In this document: in pieces, positions 54,118 through 64,000 of the stretch
Position numbering within the stretch: position 1 is the first letter of the stretch
Layout of the letters: every line of letters starts with the position of its first letter
Assembly (NCBI GenBank): GCA_012064385.1
Contig: QRDG01001910.1
Span: 862,931-926,930 of the forward strand
Length of the DNA stretch: 64,000 nucleotides
Direction: 5' to 3'
Origin: Puccinellia tenuiflora
Lineage: Eukaryota > Streptophyta > Magnoliopsida > Poales > Poaceae
Made by a program: the position numbers and the translations under genes
The notes under the pieces: model-generated
Told to the model about the DNA's origin: nothing
Databases searched by the model: none
The model's input: only the letters and a program-made list of their open reading frames with translations

Positions 54118-55097
54118 GGAAATCCAATAGATGAAGAGTTACTGGACTACGAGAGTACGCCGACTCGGGTAGGTATGGACATTAACATGGTATATTATTT
54201 GCTTGCTGAATTCCGTGATGTAGAAGAAGAAGCCGAGGTAGTGCAAATCAGCTTCGGACCCAAGAATTTTGTCTTCGAGAAACCTAAGGAACCGGTTAAG
54301 CACCTTAAACCTTTGTACGTCAGAGGACATATTAACGGGAAGCCGGTTACCAGGATGATGGTTGATGGAGGAGCTGTGGTAAACCTAATGCTGTATTCTG
54401 TCTTCAAGAAATTGCAACTAGAAGATGATGATCTCATGAAGACGAACATGGTACTGAATGGGTTCGAAGGAGGAGAAGGAGTAGAAGCCAAAGGAGTCAT
54501 CAGCTTGGAACTCACAGTGGGAAGCAAAACCTTGGCTACTGCATTCTTTGTTGCTGAGGTGCAGGGGAATTACAATGTGCTACTCGGACGAGATTGGCTC
54601 CATGCAAATCAATGTGTGCCATCTACCATGCACCAACAACCCGTACAATGGATCGATGATGAGATTGAGGTCGTTCATGCTGATAACTCGGCATGTATTG
54701 CCTTAGCCGAGTCCATTGTTGATTGGCAACACTCCAATGTCACATGTCTTTCGGGACGTGATTTATCCGGGTTCGATTTCCTGAGTGCTACCAGGGACGG
54801 ATTCGTGCCAGTATCCTTAAAGCCGGTTGGAGATAATCGGCTGCGACTCAAATAAATGAATCCCAACAATAATGAGTGGTTGCAGAAATGTCTGGACAAG
54901 TATCGGGCCGAGAGGAACGATATGTGTGAAGCAATTGAAGAACCAGACGACATGGATAAGTTGGGACAAGGTTTTACATCGGCCGACCTGCTCGAAGAGG
55001 TGGATATCGGGGATGGTACTGTTCCTAGGCCGACATTTGTAAGCCAGAATCTAGAAGCCGATTATAAATCCGAGTTAATCACGCTAGTCAAGGAGAC
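54118..55097 (+). pseudogene. Element G aspartic protease and linker to RT
   Basis: The same frame continues: MDINMVYYLLAEFRDV, then YVRGHINGKPVTRMMVDGGA with the active site DGG (Asp codon at 54364), then YNVLLGRDWLHANQCVPSTM, the flap/end block of retropepsins. The next region (SGFDFLSATRDGF) leads to a TAA at 54853. After it, MNPNNNEWLQKCLDKYRAER and a frameshift near 55095 precede RT. Confidence 0.85.
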
Positions 55098-56429
55098 GTG
55101 GACTGCTTTGCTTGGGAGTACCACGAGATGCCCGGGTTAAACCGAGAGCTTGTTGAGCATCGGTTACCAATAAAAGCCGGTTTCAGGCCATATAAACAAC
55201 CAGCTCGTAAATTCAACTCGGCAATATATGACCGGATCAAAGAAGAGATCGGCCGGCTTCTAAAAGCCAATTTTATTCGGCCTTGCAAGTATGCTGAATG
55301 GATTTCAAACATTGTGCTGGTCGAGAAGAAAGGATCCGGTAAGATCAGAGCATGCATAGATTTCCGAGATTTAAACCGAGCTACGCCGAAAGATGAATAT
55401 CCTATGCCAATAGCCGACATGCTTATCAATGATGCCTCGGGACACCGAGTCATCAGCTTTCTGGATGGGAACGCGGGGTACAATTAAATATTTATGGCTG
55501 AAGAGGACTCGGCTAAGACAGCGTTTCGCTTCCCCGGGTTCGTTGGTTTATTCGAGTGGACAGTAATGACCTTTGGGTTGAAGAATGGTGGTGCCACATA
55601 TCAGAGAGCGATGAACTTAATATTTCATGATCTCCTTGGAGTCGTACTAGAGGTATATATTGATGGCGTGGTTGTCAAGTCGGACGGCGAGTTAAATCAT
55701 TTGGCCGACTTACGCCTTGCGTTTGAAAGGATGAGGAAGTACGGGCTCAAGATGAATCCGTTGAAGTGTGCCTTTGGCGTGTCGGCTGGAAAGTTCCTTG
55801 GTTTTTTCATACATGAAGCCAGCATAGAGATTGACCCGGCAAAGATTGAAGCTATCCAAAAGGTGCAGGGGCCGACTTGTAAAAAGGACATGCAGAAATT
55901 CCTGGGCAAGGTAAATTATTTGAGAAGGTTTATCACTAACTTGTCTGGGAAAGTTGATGCATTCACGCAGATCCTTCGGCTCAAGAATGATGACGAGTTC
56001 ACCTGGGGGGCAAGTCAGCAAGAGGCATTTGACAAGATAAAAGTTTGCTTATCCAAACCTCCAGTTCTGAGGAAGCCGACTTGTGGTCTGCCATTCCGGC
56101 TTTACATTGCTGCTGAGGAAAAGGTAATTGGAGCAGCCTTGACTCAAGAAGCCGAAGGACAGGAGTACGTTATCACATACCTAAGTCGGCGACTGCTAGA
56201 TGCCGAGTCCAGGAACAGCTTTGTGGAAAGGTTGTGCTTGTCTCTTTATTTTGCTTGCACCAAATTGCGCCATTATCTCTTATCTGGCGAATGCAAAGTT
56301 CTTAGTCAGACCGATGTCATCAAACACATGATACATAGGCCAATTCTTAGTGGACGAATCGGCAAATGGGCGTATGGGTTGGTTGAATATGATTTGGCCT
56401 ATGAACCTCTCAAATCTATGAAAGGGTAG
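55098..56429 (+). pseudogene. Element G reverse transcriptase and first RNase H
   Basis: RT blocks: GLNRELVEHRLPIKAGFRPY, KIRACIDFRDLNRATPKDEY, FLDGNAGYN then TAA (55485-55487), WTVMTFGLKNGGATYQRAM and VYIDGVVVKSDG. The catalytic YxDD reads YIDG, so the second Asp of the pair is Gly. RNase H-like sequence (LPFRLYIAAEEKVIGAALTQ; EYVITYLSRRLLDAESRNSF; CTKLRHYLL) has Ala where the first catalytic Asp should be, as is common in the inactive first domain of Tat elements. TAG at 56427-56429. This copy could not have been active. Confidence 0.85.
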
Positions 56430-56990
56430 ATCGTAGCCGACTTCATCGTTGAACATCGGATTGACCTAGAGCAAGAAGCCGACTTAAATCTTGTGTCGGC
56501 TGTACCGTGGAAACTCTACTTTGACGGCTCGGTTTGCAGCAGTGGACAAGGAGCCGGCATTGTGTGTATATCACCCCACGGTACTATCTTTGAAGCCTCA
56601 TGTCGTCTCGATTATTTTTGCACTAACAATAAGCCGAATATGAAGCCCTTCTATTCGGGTTAGAGATTTTAAAAGATGCAGGAGTGACTCATGTCGAGGC
56701 ATTTGGTGATTCACTACTTGTCATCCAACAAGTGGCCAAGATCTTCCAGTGCAACAGTGTATCACTTAACACATACCTTGACAGATGCCTGGATATCATA
56801 TCAACTTTGGATTACTTTTCTATATCTCATGTTTCCAGGCAAGAAAACTGGCTCGCCAATGACATGGCACAGCAGGCATCAGGCTATCATGTCAGCAGAG
56901 GAGTGTTTTTCACAGCAGAGAAGCCGATGCTAGCTATTGTCAATGACTCGGAAGCTGAAGGAAAAGCCAAGTCATCTAACTCGGGAGATG
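56430..56990 (+). pseudogene. Element G second (archaeal-type) RNase H
   Basis: IVADFIVEHRI, then WKLYFDGSVCSSGQGAGIVC with the first catalytic Asp, FEASCRLDYFCTNN, a one-base frameshift near 56631, then AEYEALLFGLEILKDAGVTH, EAFGDSLLVIQQVAKIF and ENWLANDMAQQASGY. The pattern FDGS..GAG..., AEYEAL..., GDS.L... marks the second RNase H acquired by the Tat lineage. Confidence 0.8.
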
Positions 56991-58309
56991 GAGGGAAAGC
57001 CGGGTTGTATAATTTGGCTCCCGAAGAACCTGGCGAGACTCGGTCAGTTGATTGGAGGACACCCATTATTGATTATCTGAAGAATCCGAGTCAGAAAACT
57101 GAGAGGGCTATTCGGCGGCTTGCTTTCAAATATACTCTGATGAATGACGAGTTGTATCGCCGAACAGCTGATGGTCTTCTTCTCAGATGTTTGGATGAAG
57201 ATCAATCTCGGGTTGCCATGGGAGAACTACATGATGGGTTGTGCGGGACACATCAGTCGGCCCACAAGATGAAGTGGATGCTCAGACGAGCCGGATTCTA
57301 TTGGCCGACGATCATTAATGACTGCTTCCGGTACTACAAGGGATGCGAAGCGTGCCAGAGATTCGGAGATATTCAGCTAGCACCGGCTTCACTTCTTAAC
57401 CCGGTAATAAAGCCGTGGCCTTTTAGAGGGTGGGCATTGGATTTCATTGGCATGGTTAACCCGGCTTCATCCAAAGGGCATCGGTTCATGCTGGTTGCTT
57501 CTGATTATTTCACCAAGTGGTCCGAAGCAGTACCCCTCCGGAATATGACCCACAAAGAGGTAATCCAATTTATTACAGAGCATATTGTTCATAGATTCGG
57601 TATTCCGCAGACTCTCACTACAGATCAAGGCACCTCCTTCATGGCTAAAGAGGTGAAACAGTTTGCTGAATCACTCGGGATCAAGATGCTCAGTTCATCT
57701 CCATATTACGCTCAAGCCAATGGACAAACCGAGTCAAGCAACAAAATTCTGGTCAGGCTGATCAAGAAGAAAGTACAGGACTACCCGAGGAGGTGGCATG
57801 AGGTACTATCCGAGGCATTGTGGGCTCACCGGATCTCAAGGCATGGTGCAACCAAGGTGACTCCTTTCGAGTTAGTTTATGGACAATAGGCCGTTTTACC
57901 GATAGAAGTAAATCTGGCTGCTTTGAGGTTCGCTAAGCAACACGATTTGTCGGCTGAGGATTATCACAATTTGATGATGGACAACATCGACGAAGTAGCC
58001 GACAAACGTATCAAGGCACTAAAGGACATTGAAAAAGAGAAGTCGCGGGTAGCAAGAGCTTACAACAAGAGAGTTCGGGTCAAGGATTTTCAACTCGGTG
58101 ATTTGGTCTAGAAAGTTATATTGCCAATCGGTTCAAAAAGCCGAAAATTCGGTAAATGGTCATCGAGTTGGGAAGGGCCGCTCCGAGTCATAAGGATTGT
58201 ACCCGGCAACTCGTATCTGGTGGAGACATTGGAGGGCAGCATGTTGGCCCGAGCTATCAATGGGAAATACTTGAAGAAATTCCACCCGAGCGTGTGGCAA
58301 ACCGCGTAA
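56991..58309 (+). pseudogene. Element G integrase
   Basis: Zinc-binding part: ELHDGLCGTHQSAHKMKWML, then CFRYYKGCEACQRFGD (HHCC). Core: WALDFIGMVNPASSKGHRFM (Asp codon 57440), LTTDQGTSFMAKEVKQFAES (Asp codon 57623), QANGQTESSNKILVRLIKKK (Glu codon 57731); the last two are 35 residues apart, the classical D,D(35)E spacing. TAG at 57887 follows FELVYGQ. The frame continues (VNLAALRFAKQHDL; FQLGDLV), TAG at 58109, then WSSSWEGPLRVIRIVPGNSY and stop at 58309. All catalytic residues remain; the stops are what break it. Confidence 0.88.
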
Positions 58310-58396
58310 GCCGCACATATGGCCGATGAGCTTAAGCATCGCCCTTAGACAGATCTTCTACATCGAATATTTTCTAGTACGCAAGCTCTACTAGAA

Positions 58397-58410
58397 AACA
58401 GGGGGGCATG
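58397..58410 (+). promoter_or_regulatory. Polypurine tract of element G
   Basis: AACAGGGGGGCATG ends immediately before the 3' LTR at 58411. Confidence 0.75.
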
Positions 58411-59316
58411 TGTTATCACCCATTTTTGGCAGGTACCGGATCAAGCTTACCCGGAGGGAATGGCGACTCGTTGTTGACCCGGTAGGAAGCCAACCCGATA
58501 TATCCAGGAGTCAGCTTAGTGACAACCCGGACCACAGGTTCTAGTGCTTACTCGGAAGGGGAGATGACTCGAAGAGAACCTGGGGTCATGACCCGGCAGG
58601 AGTTAATCCGGCATGGCCAGGACCCGGTTTTGACAGAACCCGGTTTGACAGAACCCGGTTTGACAGGACCCGGCACAGGCCAGATTTGAAGCTTCTTGAA
58701 GATTCTAGAGCCGCATCGGAAAAGCCAGACATGAGGAAGTTAAAACTTGCCAAAGCCCAAAACAGAAGTCGGTGGAGCCAGAAGGAGTTCGGGTTCAACC
58801 CGGAATACAAAAGGTGACGTTCCAGGAGCCGGAGATGTCCAGCACGAATCCGACCGGGAGTCTTACTTAGTTTAGAAGTAGAAGCCGACCTAGTCCATGA
58901 GTTGTAATCCTTGTAGAAGTCCAATGCTTGTACGGGAAAGTCGAGCCGCCTCGCTATATATATGTAGGAGGTGACGGCCGATTGAATCAAGCAAACAATC
59001 GACAATCAATACAAACCCTACTTTTTACCCTCAAATCCTTGTTCCTGCTTCCGTTATTCGGCGACTTCTCGCGAGTTCATCGAATATCGACAACCGAGTT
59101 AAGAGCGGTCAAATCCGGCTTAACTCAGCCAATCGTCGCCTGTTCCCTCTAACGGGGTCCCTCCCGAGGGGCTGCGCGTCTGGTTTCAAACGCGCCGAGT
59201 CTCTGTCTTGCGTATCGCGCTGAGACCCGGCCTCCCGCGGGGCGAGTTGCGGAGTATCTCCCCCGGCTCTGCAGGTACACGAGGACGTGTTCGTGTGACG
59301 CGTTTCAATCGCAACA
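58411..59316 (+). repeat. 3' LTR of element G (906 bp)
   Basis: 16 bases shorter than the 5' LTR, which one fewer copy of the TTTGACAGAACCCGG unit at about 58625-58672 accounts for. There are otherwise few differences. Confidence 0.9.
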
Positions 59317-59321
59317 GGGAG

Positions 59322-60163
59322 ATTATATTTTCAGATTGTGTTGTACCACTTATGCCATTGAATCATATCATGTCTTTGCGTTGTGAGTAGTTCTCTCATG
59401 TTCCTGGGGGCTTAGGATGAATTGGCAATGATTTTTATATGACATGTGTTGGTATTTTGTCTAGATTTTATCTTTGATGTAATTCTATAATGGTGTTGTA
59501 CGAACGTCGACTGCACATCACTTCACCTATATGGGCTCATAGGAGAGCGCCGTAGTGTAATGGAGTGAGGGAGACTTGGGAGGACATGTAAACCTGAGAC
59601 CGAGTCATGAAGTTGCATTATGAGGGTATTAGTATCGGGGACCTTAGAGTTTAAGGCTATGGTGGGACTCTATGTCTTAATAACTCTTGTGCAGTCATTT
59701 ACTTGGCCATAAGAACCATCATAAGGGGGTTTAGTTTATTTATTTAGCTTTACCTAATTATGGCTCCGTCCAAAAGAAGATTAAAACTTGACAAAATGCT
59801 TACCTTGTTGTTCAAGAAATATTTATGCCATGAAGTCTAGGCAGCCCTTGGGAACGTTCTCCACTTATAAGAAACACACACTTGAGCTTGTCCTCTTGCT
59901 GCATAGAGGATTGCGCTTTCTCTCTTTGAGAGCTTTCACTTGTCATATTTTATTTTCAGCCTTTTACTTTATTGCAAACTCTACACCAAAAACCCAAAAA
60001 CACTTGCATCATTTAATCATTTTAGTTTGTCTAGTGCATAGATAATAAGAGAAGTGACACTCTTATTTGAGAGGATAAATACTTATACCTTCTACTCCTC
60101 GTGGGATCGATACTATACTTACACATTGAAGATTTCAACGATCCCCTATACTTGTGGGTATCA
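59322..60163 (+). repeat. 5' LTR of element E, second part
   Basis: Continues ATTATATTTTCAGATTGTGT after the duplication, matching 2758 onward in the element A LTR. It ends ACTTGTGGGTATCA at 60163. Confidence 0.85.
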
Positions 60164-60173
60164 AGACATTTTC

Positions 60174-60192
60174 TGGCGCTGTTGCCGGGGAG
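60174..60192 (+). promoter_or_regulatory. Primer-binding site of element E
   Basis: TGGCGCTGTTGCCGGGGAG, ten bases after the LTR end. It differs at one base from the site of element C. Confidence 0.85.
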
Positions 60193-60325
60193 TGTAGCGC
60201 TTAAGTTTTTATTCTTGTTTGCACTAGATATTTATTTTCAGTTTTGCATATACTCTAGTTTACTTTCAGTTTTGCATTTAGTTTAGTTTTACTTTTAGTT
60301 ATATATATCATAAAAAAAATAGAAA

Positions 60326-61602
60326 ATGAAAAATACCAAAAAAACTCGTGTTATGGGCATAAGTATGGATATAAATGATGCTTTGTTTAGACACTTGAAT
60401 GCTGCTAAGATTGCCAAGGAATATAGAGAATCAAAGGAAGGGAAAATACTAAAAGGTTTCATGATGGAATTAAATTATATTGCTGAGGAGTTGCTTTTAC
60501 ACCATGATGTAACTGTATTTTTTGCTCTGAACAAAAAGATAAACATTTTTAATTTCAATGTAATTTCGATGAAGAATGTGTTATTGCATCTTACCATACT
60601 GGTGATTATGCTTATTTAGGAATGGAATAAGTAGAGGAATTCGTTACTTTCAAGGCATCTTTTGAATTGCAAACCTTCATTCATGAAAATAAAAGTTGCC
60701 CTATAGCTAATAAATTTGAAAGAGAGATAGATTTTATTCTTGAATATTGCATAGACAACTTCTCTCAAAATATTTATGTTGTTGACTATAATGAGGCTCC
60801 CCAAGAGAACACTAATGTTTTTCAGGAAGAGGACGATGAAAACATAAGCTTGGAAGAGGAAGTATGTGAAGAAGAGGATAAAAACCTAAGCTTGGGGATG
60901 CCTGTGCAACCCCAAGAAGATGATGAAAATGGTGAACAACTAGAGAATGAAGAGAGGAAACTTCAACCTTCACCACCTATGGATGAGAGTAACACTCAAG
61001 ATTTTGCTGATGATAAACTTTGTTTTTATAATTCTGATGGTGAGGAAGAATATCAACCTATGCCTAATGAGAACATTATTGATAATGATGATGAGAAGTA
61101 TGGTTTAGACATGCTATATGATAATGCTTTAGATGATGGTCCTATGCTTATTGATAATCCTCCGTATTTAGTTGTTACTACTTTGTGTGAGGATAAAAAT
61201 GTTATACTTGATGCTTCTGATAATACTCTCACTCATGAGAGTCCTACTTTATTTTTGAAGTCCCCTATTCACATCATGGAGGAGAAGCTTTTATATGTTG
61301 AAAAGTACTTATGTGGGCTGCAATTATCTTACACTAATAACCATTTCACCCATAACCATCATGTTTATGGTGCTTCTTGTAATTATTTTGAGAGAGGAAA
61401 ACATACTAATATCTCACATGATAGTTTTAATAATCCTCTATATGTTCCTAAGTTTGCAAAGTTGCACCAATCTAATATTTGTTTTATCACATTTGATTCC
61501 ACTACTTGTAACTATTATGAGAGAGGAAGAAAGACTTATCTTTATGTTTCTAAGTTATTTAAAATGCAATCTACTGATCATTACATGCATTGGTTACCAT
61601 AA
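60326..61602 (+). pseudogene. Element E internal ORF (acidic, ERG-motif protein), frameshifted
   Basis: The start is the ATG at 60326 (MKNTKKTRVMGISMDINDAL), about 135 bases after the primer site. The frame slips near 60530-60560. The correct frame then reads NFDEECVIASYHTGDYAYLG, a TAA at about 60628 and on through 60667 to a stop at 61602, about 425 codons in all. The middle is very acidic (EEDDENISLEEEVCEEED; DNDDEKYGLDMLYDN). The C-terminus has NYFERGKHTNIS and NYYERGRKTYLYVSKLFKMQ, the motif shared with the ORF of element C. I know of no function; it occupies the gag position. Confidence 0.55.
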
Positions 61603-64000
61603 TATTGCTGCTATTTATTCATATATAAAATGCCAATGCATAGGAAAAGAGTTAGACTTAAAAGTTAATGGTTTAATGTTTTGTGGTGTGCTCTTTATGC
61701 TTTTATTTACTATTCAGTTTGGGCACACCTTTATATCTTGAGAACTTGCAAAATAACATTACCTACTGTTTTCTAACAATTAGTTTAATATTTTCACTTT
61801 CTATAAAAATTGGGAAAGTAAATGAGAAGGATGAGTAATGGAGATGTTGGGGTCGACCTTGAACATGTGTTGTTCATGCCAGTGGAACCGTTGCAAAGTC
61901 TCTATCATTAAAACTTTTCCCAAAGCTAAAACCAAATAAAAATAGTGTTTTATGTTGTATAAATTTCCTCCTCTTTTGCCTTTTTGCTAAATCAAAAACA
62001 ACAAAAATATTTTCTTTCTTCTTTGTTTGTTTCTCTTGAACCTTTCTTGGTTCTTTTTGCTTCTTTTTTATTTCTTCAGTTTGATTTTTGTTTTTTGAGT
62101 CAAGGTGCTTGTTTACTACTGTAACATCACCTTTGTATCTTGTTTTTCATGTTAATGGCAAGAATAACCTCTTTTGAGAGGTATGATTAAACAATAGTGA
62201 TTTGCTGTCCAGAAAATAGATTCCTGAGATTCACTGTGAAAAATGTATAAAATCACAGAAGAGGAATTATGACTTGATATTTTACAACAGCAATATTCAG
62301 TTATTAATACACATTTCATTAGTTCAAAATTTCCTGATTTGAGTAACTTAAGTGCCTCTGAAAATTCACTCTTTACGGGCTGTCCAGTTTTTGACAGATT
62401 CTGTCATTATTTTGCATTACTGTCATTACTTGTGTTTTGCGTGGTTCTATTGATCAAAGAGCAATACACAACCATAGTAATATTAGATAATGTGTATAAT
62501 CAACTCATGATATGTCTTTTCTGTACCTATGAGGATTTCATTTATGGAGACACCAACCCCTGTAATCAAGTTTTATGATGAGTTTTGTGTAAAGAGAATT
62601 TTTCAAGTAGAAGAGTTGAAGGTGATGAACAAAGATCAAGAGGGACAACCACTCAAGCTTGGGGATGTTACCCCTAGACTCACCCAACATATATCAAATA
62701 AGTACAATAATTCAAGCTTGGGGATGTCCAAACCACCTCACTCCAACCATCTTGATAACAAGTAAGTAAGCCTAGCTATATGGCTATAAACGGGAGGCAA
62801 TCCGGTTGTTTTTATTTTTTATTTTCCTTGTGTCCTCTTGCTGTAACAAGAGACTTAGTTTTTAGTTTTGTTTCTGGAATTGTTAATAAAGTGCCAAGTT
62901 TTACCCATTTTGGTTTGAAATAGTTGCTATTTGCATTCGGAGATTTTATTCCAGCACGAATCTGTGCATGGTTTGATTTTTCATTCCTATTCTGTAACAC
63001 CGAATGAGCTGAAATTTTTACTGTTACTTCAAATTTTCATCGTCTGTATGCTTGAATTTTATCATAATTTTTAGACATATATAAGTCAGGTAGAAAAATG
63101 TATTCGCTGCTGCTATTTTTCTGGATAGATTCTGTCCCATTTTGTTTGATGCATTCTTTGAACTTTTAACTTGAATCCTTTTGATCCAATTGATTTTATA
63201 AGTAGGCATACAGCATTATACACTCTCTGGACATTCATATGATTTTTTTTAAGGATTTTATGCAGCAAGCAATTCATTTGTCTATCACTACTAATATCAC
63301 CCCACAGAAAAGAAATGGGAGAAACGGTGTTTTGAAGTTTTTTCATAGGGATTAGAGGAGATGCACCAAGAGTTATCCAAGTATGGTGAAGACCATAAGC
63401 TTGGGGATGTGAAGACAACCCCATTGGACCAACACACTCTCGGTTTGCACACGTCTAACTTCTGTTTTTCGATCAATGCACTTTATCGCATAAACTTGGA
63501 GCATCTTTTAGTTTGATTTTTGTTTCTCTTGAGACCACCACTATCATTTATATATGAGAGAGCTACTGAAATTTGGGTTGAATTAAGTTGGATGCTATTA
63601 AAAATATTGGGAAAGGGATGTTTGAGTTGATACATATAGTTGCATGATTCATGTGCTTTTTAATGAGTATTAATTTGCAAGTGTTTTATCAAGAGCTATC
63701 TCTTATACATGTTTTGATGCTGAATATTACTTTACTTTGTTTAACATGGATTGGTTAGTTCTATGGACACTTATGCATGTATTTAGACGGTCAACTTTCT
63801 CCCTCTTGCTAGCCCAAAAATTCCAACAAGCAAAAACTTGTTTTCCAACACCTTCAACCAAAGTTTTTCCAGTGAGTCCACCATATCTACCTATTAGCTT
63901 TATGCTATTCCGAGTATGTTTATCATGGTATATTGTATTATTTACACTTCTGAATTAAAATGCTTATGTTATTGATTGTTATGGGAAAAGTTGGTTAAAA
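61603..64000 (+). other. Non-coding internal region of element E
   Basis: AT-rich with no credible ORF. PPT-like AAGCTTGGGGATG occurs at 62655, 62714 and 63397 (and within the ORF at 60888). The end (63865-63940) aligns with 48785-48860 in fragment J and, reversed, with 22200-22240 in C. The true PPT and 3' LTR lie beyond the window. Confidence 0.6.

Larger units (their letters stand above)
50129..59316 (+). mobile_element. Element G: complete but decayed Tat-like Ty3/gypsy element (9188 bp)
   Basis: LTRs at 50129-51050 and 58411-59316 (TGTTATCACC to AATCGCAACA), primer site at 51058, gag-pol in the order gag, zinc finger, acidic repeat, protease, RT, RNase H, second RNase H and integrase, and PPT at 58397-58410. 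The duplication GGGAG is at 50124-50128 and 59317-59321. At least eight in-frame stops and three frameshifts break the coding region. The second RNase H supports Tat. Confidence 0.93.
49406..64000 (+). mobile_element. Element E: pol-less LTR retrotransposon, plus strand, runs off the window
   Basis: Its 5' LTR (49406-50128 and 59322-60163) is split by element G. A TGGCGCTGTTGCCGGGGA primer site and a single decayed ORF follow, then AT-rich non-coding sequence to the window end. No pol domain is seen over 3.8 kb of internal sequence. Internal sequence, primer site and ORF relate it to C, D and J, although its LTR ends differ from those of C. Confidence 0.8.

Noticed and set aside
1..64000. Host genes, tRNA genes, organelle-derived inserts, CRISPR arrays
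   Set aside because: None found by reading. All coding similarity is to retroelement proteins, the B3-domain ORF or unidentified fragments.

Overview
The window is repeat-rich plant nuclear DNA, almost certainly from a grass and probably a pooid (Triticeae, oat or ryegrass type). I base this on Ty3/gypsy LTRs opening TGATACGT or TGATGCAT with a TGGCGCCGTTGCCGGGGA primer site, a Cassandra TRIM with 5S-like LTRs, a CACTA element with GTGGCGCA subterminal repeats, and very deep nesting. I see no intact host gene, no tRNA gene and no CRISPR. Everything recognisable is a transposable element or a fragment carried by one. Element letters are mine, for this window only.

Layout: 1-3562 is the 3' end of element A (pol tail, an extra ORF behind an LTR-like promoter, 3' LTR). 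3563-8156 is the 3' end of element B (Tat-like: integrase tail, two antisense ORFs with their own TATA boxes, one with a B3 DNA-binding domain, then an LTR). 8157-28277 is a decayed Tat-like gypsy element F cut into three pieces by H (9799-18256, plus strand, gag-only, 3.3 kb LTRs, duplication GAACT) and C (19886-28029, minus strand, pol-less, duplication GAAGG). C itself carries a CACTA element (23561-25458, duplication TCA). 28278-36318 is a second minus-strand element like C (element D), holding a 4.0 kb solo LTR (30206-34241, duplication TCTAA). 36319-37453 is a GC-rich, gene-like piece with a Helitron-like 5' edge. 37454-47675 is minus-strand element X (3.7 kb LTRs, gag with five zinc knuckles, no RT). 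Its primer-binding site contains a Cassandra unit with two abutting LTRs, and its 5' LTR contains an assembly gap (the N at 46540). 47676-48666 is the 5' end of a minus-strand Tat-like element I. 48667-49405 is an internal fragment J related to C, D and E. 49406-64000 is plus-strand element E, whose 5' LTR is split by a complete but decayed Tat-like element G (50129-59316, duplication GGGAG).

How the parts relate: the pol-less elements (C, D, J, E; gag-only H; X) could only have moved with proteins supplied by other elements. F and G show what such pol proteins look like, but both are now full of stop codons. Excising nested elements at their duplications restores the host reading frames (F across H and C), so the nesting is well supported.

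The most unusual object is 42631-43382. A Cassandra unit of PBS-internal-PPT-LTR-LTR lies between two 18-bp copies of the shared LTR-end/PBS sequence. The LTR-LTR junction has exactly the four bases expected when a linear cDNA is ligated into a 2-LTR circle. It reads as a fossil 2-LTR circle that entered by homologous recombination rather than by integrase.
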